Shown here one piece after another: positions 55,306 to 64,000 of a stretch of 64,000 bases of DNA. The DNA lies in NCBI GenBank assembly GCA_963742305.1, contig CAVULN010000021.1, forward strand, positions 25,030-89,029, in the 5' to 3' direction. The notes below the pieces were generated by a model. That model saw nothing but the letters and a program-made list of their open reading frames with translations, had not been told where the DNA came from and made no database searches. The translations under genes were made by a program, and so were the position numbers. Within the stretch, counting starts at the first letter, position 1; the number at the start of each line of letters is the position of its first letter. The stretch is from Roseiarcus sp963742305 (GTDB lineage: Bacteria; Pseudomonadota; Alphaproteobacteria; Rhizobiales; Beijerinckiaceae).

Positions 55306-56395
55306 TCAGTTTTCCTGAAACGGGAGCTCAGCCTCGGCCTCCGCGCCCTTGCGGGGCGCCCCGAAATTCGACAGCGTTACGCCGACCAGCCGGATCCCTT
55401 TCGGCGGTGGAAAAACGGATCGGATCAGGCCGAGGGCCACTTCATGCAGCCTCTCCCTGGTTTCGACCGCCGTTTCCCGCGACCGGCTGCGGGTGGAGAT
55501 TTGAAAGTCGGCCCACTTGATCTTGACCGTCACGGTCCGGCCGCGAGAATTCGTTTTCTCGCACCAGGCCCAGACATCGTCGGCCATCGCGATCACACCT
55601 GCTTCGATCCGGACGGAATTGATCAGGTCCTCGGGAAAGGTCGTCTCCGATCCCGAGGACTTTCGCTCTCGGTCCGGTTCGAACCGGACGATCGTCCCGG
55701 CCGCGCGCGATCTCGAAGTACCAATTGCCCGCTTTGCCAAACCGCGCTTGCAGAAAGGCCAGGGTCCGGTCTCGCAAATCCGCGCCCGTCTCGATGCCAA
55801 GCGCGCGCATTCTGGCTGCCGTCTTCGGGCCCACGCCATGGAATTTCGCGACTGGAAGCGCGGCGACGAAGGCTTCGGCTCCGTCGGGCATGATCGCGAA
55901 CTGGCCGTTGGGCTTGCGATGGTCCGAGGCGAGCTTGGCAAGGAACTTGTTGCAGGAGATCCCGGCCGAGGCCGTGAGCTGCGTCTCGGCCAGGATACGG
56001 GCCCTGACTTCCTTCGCGGTCTCCCATGCGGTGGGGATGCCCCTCAGATTGTCGGTGACGTCGAGATAGGCCTCATCGAGCGAGAGCGGCTCGATGAGAG
56101 GCGTGTAGTCCCTGAAGATCACATGGATCTCGCGCGAAACGGCGCGGTACACATCGAACCTCGGCGGGACGAACACGATCTCGGGACATCTGCGCATCGC
56201 AACCGTCGACGGCATGGCCGAGCGAACCCCGAAGCGTCGCGCTTCGTAGCTCGCCGCAGCGACCACCCCTCGCTTCGCCCCGTGGCCGACCGCCACCGGT
56301 CGACCCCTGAGGTCCGGGTTGTCCCGCTGTTCGACGGACGCGTAGAACGCGTCCATGTCGATATGGATGATCTTGCGGACCGGCCTCTCGCCCAT
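55306..56395 (-). CDS. dinB: DNA polymerase IV (Y family), one frame break
   Basis: About 362 aa. IIHIDMDAFYASVEQRDNPDLRGRPVAVG and LSLDEAYLDVT carry the catalytic Asp and Asp-Glu; SAGISCNKFLAKLASDHRKPNGQ and the HhH segment KFHGVGPKTAARMRALGI follow. A single extra A at about 55685 (TTCGAACC) splits the little-finger domain; the other frame continues PDRERKSSGSETTFPEDL to the stop near 55306. Translesion polymerase, error-prone, usually SOS-linked. Its 3' end lies against IS630 copy B. Confidence 0.87.
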
Positions 56396-56579
56396 CGGCG
56401 TATCCTAGTCGATTTGGAGCGGCCTTCAGAGCATTCTCCATGAATTGGCTATAAGAATGCGCCCCGCTTGCCCGACGCACGAAACCCGATGATAGATGTC
56501 GGGAGCCTCGGCGAGGCTTGCGCCGGCCCGCCTGGCCGCGCGACAAGGAAGATCGATTGAAGAAGGAGGACTGGCGCTT

Positions 56580-56759
56580 ATGGCCAAAAAGAAAGTTCCT
56601 GCTCGCGTCCCATGGACAAAGGACGACGTCCGCGCGCTCAAGGCGCATTCGAAAGCGCGGACCCCGGCGGCGCAGGTCGCCAAGTCCATGAAACGGACCG
56701 AGGCCGCCGTCCGGCAAAAGGCCAAGACGATTGGCATCGGTCTCGGCCATCGCCGCTAA
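56580..56759 (+). CDS. Small basic HTH-like (SANT/Myb-like) protein
   Basis: 59 aa from ATG 56580 with AGGAGGA upstream. Sequence PWTKDDVRALKAHSKARTPAAQVAKSMKRTEAAVRQKAKTIGIGLGHRR: a tryptophan-led three-helix pattern resembling SANT/Myb-like helices with a basic end, common as 'hypothetical' in Hyphomicrobiales. DNA binding is plausible, not shown. Confidence 0.72.
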   Translation: MAKKKVPARVPWTKDDVRALKAHSKARTPAAQVAKSMKRTEAAVRQKAKTIGIGLGHRR

Positions 56760-57302
56760 GGCGTGTTGACGCTGACGCGGGGGCGCGCTCGGGACGGCGC
56801 GAAGCGCAATCATGAGCGGCGGCCCGGCGGCGCAGTCCATCGCCGCCGGGCAGAGAGGGAGGCGACCACGCCGCGCGCAAGAAGCGGGCGGCGATCGCCT
56901 TCGCGCCTGAAGCGCGGCTGTGGAATGAGGAACTGACCATCCAGCGCTACGAGCTTGTGTACGAAGCTTGCCTCCTACCGGGCTCGAGGAGGCGCTGGCC
57001 GCCGGAGTCGAAACGGTAGCCTGCCTCCAGGGGCAGGTCTCCCGCTTTGATCTCCCCGGATTCGCAACCGGGCGCATATATCCGGCGACCCGCGGCGGGA
57101 AGCTCAGATCCGGAGGCCGCTTCCCGCAGCGCCTGAACCTGCGCCCAAAGGAGCCAGCGAACCATCGCAGGGCGCGCCGGCCAGTTGCTTGCATGCGCAT
57201 ATTCCTCGGTTATGGTGGCGCTTCGTGTCGCGCCCGACCTCCGGCGGCGCCCGGTCCGGGGAGAGAGCGAACGAAGCGAGGAACTCTCGAGGAGCGATCA
57301 GG
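56760..57302. other. Intergenic region, no firm gene
   Basis: 540 bp before the cyclase gene. A minus-strand 72-aa frame (56947-57165) contains IYAPGCESGEIKAGDLPLEAGYRF, which is mildly protein-like, but its start and end are low complexity and I cannot place it in a family. Otherwise only chance frames. Confidence 0.4.
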
Positions 57303-58088
57303 ATGAGCACGAACAAGGTCCTTTCGGACTTCGCCGCCGCGCTGGTGTCGGGGTCGGTCAAGGTCGTCGACCTGACCGCGCCGCTCGGGCCCAATACGCC
57401 GGTGCTCTATCTGCCCCCCGAGGTCGGCAAGAACACGCCGGCGGTCAAGGTGCACGAGATCTCGCATTACGATCAGAACGGCCCGTTCTGGGCGTGGAAC
57501 TGGCTCGAGCTCGGCGAGCACACCGGCACCCATTTCGACGCTCCCGTCCACTGGGTCACCGGCCGCGACTACACGGACGGCACGACCGACCGGATCCCGG
57601 TCAAGAATTTCGTCGCCCCGGCATGTGTCATCGATCGCTCGAAGGAAGCGGCAAAGGATCCCGACTATCTCCTCACCCCCGAGAGCGTGAAGGAATGGGA
57701 GCGTGAGCATGGGGGAATTGAGGCGGGCAGCTGGGTCCTGCTGCGCACCGACTGGTACAAGCGCAACGAGCGGAGCGACACCTTCCTCAACGCCGACGAG
57801 AAGGGTCCCCATTCGCCGGGACCGACCGCGGAAGCGATCGATTATCTCATTTCCAGGAAAATCGTCGGCTGGGGATCGGAGACGATCGGCACCGACGCGG
57901 GCTCGGCCGGCGGCATGACCCCGCCGTTCCCCGCGCACAATCTGGTCCATAAAGCCAACCGCTACGGCCTCGCCAGCCTCTGCAATCTCGACCAACTGCC
58001 GCCCAAAGGCGCGATCCTGATCGCCGCTCCGCTCAAGTTCGTGGGCGGCACCGGCTCGCCGGTCCGCGCGCTCGCCCTCATCCCATGA
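57303..58088 (+). CDS. Cyclase family protein (kynurenine formamidase-like)
   Basis: 261 aa from ATG 57303. The zinc motif HTGTHFDAPVHW (His73, Gly75, His77, Asp79, His83) is complete, with DLTAPLGPNTPVLYLPPE at the N-terminus and GSETIGTDAGSAGG near the active site. Members hydrolyse formyl-kynurenine, isatin or related cyclic amides. It overlaps the following MarR gene by 4 bp and lies near the iorB-like gene, so a role in tryptophan or indole breakdown is possible. Confidence 0.88.
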   Translation: MSTNKVLSDFAAALVSGSVKVVDLTAPLGPNTPVLYLPPEVGKNTPAVKVHEISHYDQNGPFWAWNWLELGEHTGTHFDAPVHWVTGRDYTDGTTDRIPVKNFVAPACVIDRSKEAAKDPDYLLTPESVKEWEREHGGIEAGSWVLLRTDWYKRNERSDTFLNADEKGPHSPGPTAEAIDYLISRKIVGWGSETIGTDAGSAGGMTPPFPAHNLVHKANRYGLASLCNLDQLPPKGAILIAAPLKFVGGTGSPVRALALIP

Positions 58089-58618
58089 CCACGGCGGCTG
58101 GGGCCATGAAGATGGAGCAGCGGTTTTCCGGCCGGATCATGCAGCGCGCGGTCGAACCGGCCGCGCGCCAGGCGACGCTTGGCGAGATCGGCATCAACCA
58201 GTTCGCGCCCTACGTCATGAACCGGATCATGGAGCGCTGGAACGCCAATCTCGCCGAGGCCCTGAAGCTCCACGGGATGTCGACGACCATGATGCGGGCG
58301 CTGGCGGTCCTCAGCATTTCCTCGCCGGTGACGATCAACGAGCTTTCGGCGTATGCGGTGACCGAGCAGTCGACGATGAGCCGCACGCTCGACGTTCTCG
58401 AGGCGCAAGGTCTGGTCCGCCGCCAGAGGCGGGCGGAGGACATGCGCATCCGCGACGTCTCCATCACCGAAGAGGGGCGCGCGGCGTTCGAGCGGGTGTG
58501 GCCGATGATGCACGCGCGGTTCCAGGCCCTGTTCGACGGCGTCGAGGAGGACGAGTACCGCGCCTTCACCGCGACGCTGCTGAAGATCCTCGGCAACACG
58601 GCGAAGCTGCCGGAGTGA
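58085..58618 (+). CDS. MarR family transcriptional regulator
   Basis: 177 aa. Winged helix: SSPVTINELSAYAVTEQSTMSRTLDVLEAQGLVRRQRRAEDMRIRDVSITEEG. It has a longer N-terminal extension (about 35 residues, beginning MTTAAGAMKMEQRF) than the typical MarR; an internal ATG may be the real start. Translationally coupled to the cyclase gene and probably its regulator. Confidence 0.88.
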   Translation: MTTAAGAMKMEQRFSGRIMQRAVEPAARQATLGEIGINQFAPYVMNRIMERWNANLAEALKLHGMSTTMMRALAVLSISSPVTINELSAYAVTEQSTMSRTLDVLEAQGLVRRQRRAEDMRIRDVSITEEGRAAFERVWPMMHARFQALFDGVEEDEYRAFTATLLKILGNTAKLPE

Positions 58619-58663
58619 GAACGCTCCCCGTCGTCGGCGCGTAGAGCTCGCCGCGATTCGGCT

Positions 58664-60213
58664 TTACAGCGTGTCGATCGTCTTCGCGACGCCGTCGAGC
58701 GCCTCGCCCTTCTCGTCGGCGAGGGCTGCGGCGATGAGACGGGCCATCCACTGGGCGCCGTCGTCGCGCTGAACGAGCCCCGGGGCCTTCGCCATCGCGC
58801 GGTCGAACTTGCTCGCAGACCGCGCGTGCGTATCCGAATAGCCCTTGACCAGCCGCCGGCAGCGCAGGATCTCGACCGCGAGATCATAATTTGCCGGCAG
58901 GACCTGGACCGCCTGGGCGAGCCACGCCTCGCGATGCTCTCTCTCCCGCCTGTGGCGCAGACTTGTGCGCCGCGTGGGCTTGAGCGCGGCGACACAATAG
59001 AGCTGCAGGAACCCGCCGACCCGCCCGACCTGAACCCGGCGGCCGCGATTGACCAGCCGGTCGAGCGCCCGGAACAGAAACGGCCGGGCCTCGATGAAGG
59101 CGCCGAGCCGCGCCGGCAGCATGCCGCAAATCTCCTCGCCTCGCGGGTGCAGATATTCCGTCGCGTAGACAAGCTCGTCCGGCGCCGCGCCGGCTTCCTC
59201 GCGCAGGCGCGCGAACCGCTGCGGACGCAATTTGATGTCGGCGACGCGGATGACGTCGTCATAGGCCATGGCGACGGCGAGCCGCTTCGCCGCTTCGACG
59301 GTGAAGGCGAAAGTCTTCGCTTCCCCACCATTGGCGGCGTCGAGCGCGGCAAGCTTTTGAAGCCGGTCGAGATAGTCGTCGCCGTAAGCCACGTCCTGGA
59401 AATCGACGATGCGCCTGAGGCCCGCGAAGGCGAGAGAACGGGAAGGTTCCGGCAGTTCCGCCCGCAGGCGCGCGACGAGGCGGTTCAGGCTCGGGATGGC
59501 CGGCGTCTTGCGGCAGTTCGTCGAGGCGTTTCGCGGGACGGGCCTTCGGCGCCTCGCGCCGCCCGCGCGAGCGCGATCATAGGCGTCCGCGAAGGCGGCG
59601 AGGCTTGCGTCTGCGCCGCGCGCCCCCTTGCGCACGACCGCCTCGTAGGCCTCCCGCTCGAAGGGAAGGGCGCCCGAGCCTGCGAGCGCGCCGAGCAGCG
59701 CGCCGAGATCACCGTTGCGCGCTCAGCGGCGAGCCTTTCCATGTCGAAAGCGATGATGCGTCGCCCGGCGAAGTCGAGCGCGTCGACAACCACGAACGGA
59801 TCGCCCGCCCCGTCGCCGGGCTTTTCCTTTTCAGCCACCGCATAAGCGCGGTGGGTCGATGCGATCAGCGTCGTCCGGTCAGGGGTCACCAGTCCGCGCA
59901 GGACCGACCGCCCCGCCTCCATCAGCTCCGCCGCGATCACCACATCGACGTCGCCCGGCGTCGGCATGAGCGAGAAGACCGGCGCGGCGCCGTTCCGGGG
60001 CGGCAGGGTCTCGATGTAATAGATGGTCGCGCCGGTGCGCTGCGCGACGCCCGGCACCGAGGTCGACTGCGCCGCCCATCCTTCATGCTCGGCGACCTCG
60101 ACGATCCAGTCCGCGAGCACCCCGCCGCCCTGTCCGCCCATGGCGAGGATCGCGATGGCGAGCGGCTTCTCGAGCACAACCGGCCCCGGCCGGATCGGGG
60201 CGGCTTCATTCAT
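58664..60213 (-). CDS. iorB: Indolepyruvate oxidoreductase subunit B-like protein, frame-disrupted
   Basis: About 516 aa read-through. N-terminal gamma-type domain (AIAILAMGGQGGGVLADWIVEVAEHEGW, then VPGVAQRTGATIYYIE), and a C-terminal DUF6537-like domain (LPEPSRSLAFAGLRRIVDFQDVAYGDDYLDRL...). A missing base near 59708 splits ATVISAR from LLGALAGSGALPFEREAYEAVVRKGARG, and a compensated pair of shifts scrambles residues around 59520-59570 (DELPQ region). Takes part in oxidative decarboxylation of indolepyruvate or other aryl pyruvates with an alpha subunit, which is not present in the window. Confidence 0.82.
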
Positions 60214-60722
60214 GGGGCGTCATTTCAGGCAAGGCGCTCGAAGGACCTTTCCGCCATGGGCTCGCTCCCCCTGAGATCACGGATTTTATTTGCATGAGCA
60301 TATTTAGCGGCGGCTCGATCGGTGTCAACGCGGCGCCATGGAAGAGCGGACGCGCCGGAGGCCGGCCGGACGGATCGCCACCCGAAGCGCCCCGGGACTC
60401 CAGACGCGCACCCGCTCATGGGGTCAGGATCGATGCCGAAGTCTTCCGGCCAGGGAACGGTTCGGGCGGCAGGCGCCGTTCGGGGCGGAAGCGAGCTTCG
60501 CCGCCGTCGCCAGCCGGGTGGGCCGCGCCGCCCCGGATTTAGCGGCGCGCTAGCCTAGCCGCAATTTTACCGGCGCCCCTCAATGGTTTCAGTGGGTTAA
60601 GACCCCGTTTAGTTCCCTCCTCGAAAATTACGCGCATTCGCCGCCCGCCGAGAGCGCCTTAATAACATAGCGATTGTAAATATCGGGACGGTCGCCGCCA
60701 GGCCGACCCGAGGGCCGCGACC
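60214..60722. other. Intergenic region, no gene seen
   Basis: About 510 bp upstream of iorB. Several overlapping frames have strongly Arg/Ala/Pro-biased products with no domain. This is where an iorA gene would be expected for a complete operon, and none is present. Confidence 0.5.
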
Positions 60723-60905
60723 TCAGCTTGCGACCGGACCCCGCATCGCCTTGAGGGCGGCTTCGACCTGACGCCAGGTCCTGGCCTCCTCCTTATCCTT
60801 CATCCGCTCGCATTCGACGGCGCGCTGGGCGGCTTCGGCGATGGCGCGATCGCCATGCGCGTCCTTGAGCCCGCGCGCATATTCGCTGATCAGGGTCTCG
60901 TCCAT
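60723..60905 (-). CDS. Small hypothetical protein
   Basis: 60 aa from ATG 60905, which has a strong AGGAGGG site upstream; the longer frame to 61025 has none. Highly charged, helical sequence (MDETLISEYARGLKDAHGDRAIAEAAQRAVECERMKDKEEARTWRQVEAALKAMRG). No named family recognised. Confidence 0.65.
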   Translation of the reverse strand: MDETLISEYARGLKDAHGDRAIAEAAQRAVECERMKDKEEARTWRQVEAALKAMRGPVAS

Positions 60906-61100
60906 GGAACACCCTCCTCGATCGGACAACGCTCGCGCTCTGGGAGCCAAGACTCCTCCGAGGCGCGACTGTTCCAAAAGAGGAGCAAACAATGACGGCG
61001 CGAGCGGGCGCGCCGGCGGCCCCAATTCGAACTGCGTTCACCCATGTTTGGCGATCATAAACGGGTTGAAAAGATATAATTTCTATCCTATTTTGCATCG

Positions 61101-61362
61101 GTGGAGTTTGAGTTTGACCCTGAAAAAGCTTGGCCAACAAGCTCAAGCACGGGATCGACTTTGTCGAGGCTCAGGCGATCTGGCTGGATGAGGCGCTGAT
61201 CGAGGCGCCGGCGAGAACTGATGATGAGCCGCGCTTTCTCGTCGTTGGCCGCATCGGCGGGCGCCACTGGTCAGCGGTCTGCGTGAGGCGCGCCGAGCGC
61301 ACACGCATCATTCGGTTCGACGGTCGCGCAAGGAGGAGATCGAGGCTTATGAAAGCGCGTGA
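61101..61362 (+). CDS. brnT: BrnT-type toxin, two frame breaks
   Basis: About 88 aa. GTG 61101 gives MEFEFDPEKAWA; a missing G near 61133 shifts to NKLKHGIDFVEAQAIWLDEALIEAPARTDDEPRFLVVGRIGGRHWSAVCVRR, and a missing T near 61310 shifts to SVRRSRKEEIEAYESA ending at 61362. This is the full BrnT RNase pattern (catalytic FxxDxxK-NxxKHGxxF and C-terminal RxxxxxE). Neutralised by the BrnA encoded by an overlapping gene. Confidence 0.78.
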
Positions 61363-61573
61363 TTTCGACGAGAAATTCGACTCGGGCGCGGATGTCTCCG
61401 GCGATGTCGACTGGGGAAAGGCGCGCCGTCCGAATCTCACGCTCAAGCGCGTCAACGTCGATTTTCCCGCCTGGGTGGTCGAGGCGCTCGACCGCGAGGC
61501 GCGCCGCCTCGGCGTGACCCGGCAGGCGCTGGTCAAGCTGTGGATCGCCGAGCGGCTGGAGCGGGCGGCGTAA
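61349..61573 (+). CDS. brnA: BrnA-type antitoxin
   Basis: 74 aa from ATG 61349, overlapping the toxin by 14 bp. KARDFDEKFDSGADVSGDVDWGKARRPNLTLKRVNVDFPAWVVEALDREARRLGVTRQALVKLWIAERLE: acidic N-terminal toxin-binding part followed by a ribbon-helix-helix DNA-binding end. Toxin-first order is normal for brnTA. Confidence 0.87.
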   Translation: MKARDFDEKFDSGADVSGDVDWGKARRPNLTLKRVNVDFPAWVVEALDREARRLGVTRQALVKLWIAERLERAA

Positions 61574-61606
61574 GCAGCGGATAGGGCAGCCGGAGAAGCG
61601 TTCCCC

Positions 61607-62132
61607 TCACCCCGTTTGGGCGCTCGCCTGGCCGGGGTTCTTGCGTCCAGTTGGGCGTCGGTGCGCTCCGGGGGGATGGAGGCTCGCGAGGAACGCCCAG
61701 GCCTCTTTCGTCCAGCGGGCGTCGGCGAGCGCGTGGTGGCGGCTTTCCTTCTGGTGGGGGACTCAGGATCGCCAAGCTCGATCGCCCATTGCTTGATGTC
61801 GAGGCAGAGTCTGCGGAAAGTGGAACGGCAGTTCGTCGAGCCCGCCAAACAGCCCGACGAACGCGACCCAGTCGAAGGCCGGAAAATAGCCCCAGAAGAC
61901 GATGCTCGTCGCCATGGGCGAAATCGCGGAGCGCGTAGCTGATCGCCTCGCGGCTGATCCCCTTGCCCTCGAGCGGGCGGACATTTTCGAGCGTCCATGG
62001 ATTCGCCTTCGACCAGTCGACCTCGCTGCTCTCGGCATAAAACTCGCGCCCGTTCTCGTCGACGAGCCCGATGCTGATGAGGTCGATCGTGAACGGATGC
62101 GCGATGAACTCGGTGTCGAGCCAGTATTTCAT
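61607..62132 (-). CDS. 3'-5' exonuclease (DEDD, Rv2179c/ExoAS-like), several frame breaks
   Basis: About 175 aa when read through at least three frame changes between 61670 and 61900. N-terminus KYWLDTEFIAHPFTIDLISIGLVDENGREFYAESSEVDWSKANPWTLENV carries the DxE motif; the other frames supply FWGYFPAFDWVAFVGLFGGLDELPFHF, RRLCLDIKQWAIELGDP and HHALADARWTKEAWAFLASL, the last with the HxAxxD motif. Family members are RNase T-like 3'-5' exoribonucleases. Damage at this density suggests sequencing error. Confidence 0.75.
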
Positions 62133-62361
62133 GCGATGCGCGGCCCACGGCGTTGTGAGAGAAGTCTCAACCGCCGTTTGTCGCACGAGAATCAGGAATG
62201 CGGCAGCCCCCTCCGGCGGCCACAGGCGCCCCGCATTCACACGCCGGGCGCCGTTGGTTCCTGCTCAATCGAGTGATGGGCGCGGCGCGAAAATGGCATG
62301 CAGCCGACAGTGTATCTACGTTTTTGCCTGCGCAGAGAATTCTCTCGGGACGCAGACAGCA

Positions 62362-62856
62362 CTCTACTTGACCAAGACCGCCTTTTCTGTAAAGTTCGTA
62401 TATCTCTGCTGTCGTCTTTTCCAACGAGAAACTGCCAAATCCTGATGCACTAATCGGTTTCTTTGTCTCCGATTTCAAGAAACGCTTTGATCGATAGATC
62501 AAGAGCTTGGTCGATTTTATACGATCCCTCATGAAGCGCTTAAACTCGTCCCCGAATAGACTAAAAAACTGGTTAGCGTTCCTTTCTTTCCAAGCAAACC
62601 AAGTGTGATACTGATATCGGATCGCCTTATTGCGCACAAATTCCAATGCAATCATATTTTGAGACGACACTTCCTCAATAAAGTCTGCTATATGATCAGA
62701 CAGCACCTTCTCGAAATAACTTGCGACACATAGCAGAAGAGATTTACGAAAGTTGCCATCTACGGTACTTCGGAGTGATATTTCACCTCGCTCATCGAGG
62801 AACTCCATCAATGCGCGGAACTCTCCATTCATCTTTTCTACTGCGGTCACCTTCAC
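62362..62856 (-). CDS. HEPN-domain protein (MAE_28990-like) paired with DUF262, frame-disrupted
   Basis: Starts at GTG 62856 or ATG 62832. MNGEFRALMEFLDERGEISLRSTVDGNFRKSLLLCVASYFEKVLSDHIADFIEE and FVRNKAIRYQYHTWFAWKERNANQFFSLFGDEFKRFM match the HEPN proteins encoded beside DUF262 genes. Shifting frame near 62513 and near 62430 gives LDLSIKAFLEIGDK, RNRLVHQD (the R-x4-H RNase motif) and FSLEKTTAEIYELYRKA. The exact C-terminus is uncertain. AT-rich. Starts 12 bp after the DUF262 gene. Likely an RNA-cleaving effector. Confidence 0.68.
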
Positions 62857-62868
62857 GATATCATTCCA

Positions 62869-64000
62869 TTACAACGGTGATATCAAAACTCGCGCTACTT
62901 CCAGACGCTTGTGCACGTTTGTTGTTCGAATAGTACTCTGAAGGGCAGCTCCAACAAATTCTGGATCTCCCGAGAGCTCGACAATACTCTCGCCTGGCTA
63001 TAGATCCTCCCCGACAGAACTCGACGTTGAGCAAAGGCCGAGCGACATGTAGCAGTAAACACTGCTTCAAATAGCGCAATATTGAATTTGTTATTACCTT
63101 TATTCAAAAAGGCGTTGGCTGGCAGAGACAAACATGCTCCTAAGAACGACTCGAACAGTTCTTGAAGATATAGGTTTTGATCATCTGAATTAGCCTCGCA
63201 CTTGCGAAGAACTGTTTTAAGAATGTAACCATCGATGGGGCTTAGTTATCTCCGTCAACTAACATAGCAAACCCACGAAGGAGAACCTCCACATCTTTCA
63301 TATGAATATCTGGCTCAGAGTTTTGGATCAATTTACGCCACTCAGGCAGACTATTTATTCTGTAGAGCATTTCAAAGAATTTCGAATGGTACATGCTTGT
63401 ACGAATTTCTTGAGGTCGTAGATTAATTCCACCAGTATTTAATCTGTTGAAAACTTCATACATCGACGAATTGTCGTCTGTGGGCGTATTCTGCTTGACG
63501 ATTATGTTTCGCAGGGGACGAAGATCGAATTGGGTTCTATAATCTCCTAGAGTTGCGTAATTGAGTCCATTAAATCTATTCTTACGATCCGGAATTTTTT
63601 CTGGCAGACGCAGCTTAAATCGTCAAAATATAAGTCATCGTGAAGCACACTATCCTGAATCCGAACTCTCTGATCAAAAATTGCTCGGAGTGCAACTCGT
63701 TTATCTTTCCTGGAAATCTTTTTTTAACAAAATAATAAATCGACATTAATCTCTGCTGTCCGTCAATAACCAGAATTTATTACGCGCCTGCTCGTATAGA
63801 AATAGTTGAGGTATTGGTAAGCCAATTATTACCGATTTGATCAGCTTTGACGCCCTACCGTGATCCCAATATATAGTTCTGGAAGCCAGGATTTTTAACC
63901 GCACCTGATTCTTTATAAAGCTGTTCAAAGTCAAAACATTGAAGTCATTTGGAGTTGACACGTTATATCATATTCGCCAACCTGCAGATCGTCTGCCTCA
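62869..64000 (-). CDS. DUF262 (GmrS/D-like N-domain) protein, frame-disrupted and 5'-partial
   Basis: Continues past the window edge. Pieces in order on the minus strand: EADDLQVGEYDIT, PNDFNVLTLNSFIKNQVRLKIL...LIKSVIIGLPIPQLFLYEQARNKF, then in another frame LVIDGQQRLMSIYYFVKKRFP with the DGQQR signature, KDKRVALRAIFDQRV, SSMYEVFNRLNTGGINLRPQEIRTSMYHSKFFEMLYRI, and the C-terminus ending HKRLEVARVLISPL at 62869. DUF262 domains bind or cut DNA and hydrolyse nucleotides in defence systems such as GmrSD. At least four frame breaks; AT-rich. Confidence 0.7.

Overview
The window is GC-rich chromosomal DNA whose proteins look like an alphaproteobacterium of the Hyphomicrobiales (Rhizobiales). Indications are the tRNA-Ala(GGC)/FYDLN-protein/class II aroA neighbourhood, the AatA-type aminotransferase, DUF1328, DUF4331 and SPFH/NfeD pairs, and many amino-acid and sugar catabolic modules. 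Genus cannot be fixed by eye. Only the last ~1.7 kb is clearly AT-rich.

Layout. 0-6.1 kb: aatA, a MarR regulator with DUF1398, recQ-folC. 6.3-7.1 kb: DUF1328 and a VapBC-type pair. 7.2-11.1 kb: a corrinoid methyl-transfer module (ASKHA reactivator, 'virulence factor' domain, DUF1638, corrinoid protein) with no methyltransferase in sight. 11.4-20.2 kb: DUF4331, nitrilase-family hydrolase, FMN reductase, SDR plus MaoC, an ankyrin/zinc-ribbon protein, an orphan HicB, a dihydroorotase-like enzyme, YgfZ. 20.4-24.0 kb: first sugar ABC importer. 24.2-30.6 kb: SPFH/NfeD, UspA, GlsB-like, sodB, LOG, and CoA-transferase plus glutaryl-CoA dehydrogenase. 31.1-41.5 kb: FAD oxidoreductase, then a GntR-controlled catabolic operon (PanE-like reductase, second sugar ABC importer, MBL hydrolase, zinc alcohol dehydrogenase, FAH hydrolase, collapsed Gfo/Idh remnant, ABM monooxygenase).

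41.5-55.3 kb is a mobile-element region. It holds an IS630-type element, an amidohydrolase, a serine-recombinase fragment, truncated divergent Gfo/Idh and LacI genes, an IS5-type transposase, two-component fragments, an IS3-type remnant, and an IS21 remnant itself interrupted by a second type of IS630 element. A second inverted copy of that IS630 element abuts the 3' end of aroA, so a serine recombinase, tRNA-Ala, the FYDLN gene and aroA lie between inverted IS copies. 55.3-62.1 kb: dinB, cyclase-MarR, an iorB-like subunit without iorA, BrnTA, a 3'-5' exonuclease. The right edge holds a DUF262 (DGQQR) plus HEPN pair that looks like a laterally acquired defence module and continues past the window.

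A caution for the reader: at least fifteen otherwise well-conserved genes are broken by single-base indels, many in short G, C or A runs and densest at 36.2-38.1 kb and beyond 61 kb. Many look more like sequencing or assembly errors than true decay. I merged the pieces where the protein can be read through by changing frame and say so in each entry.
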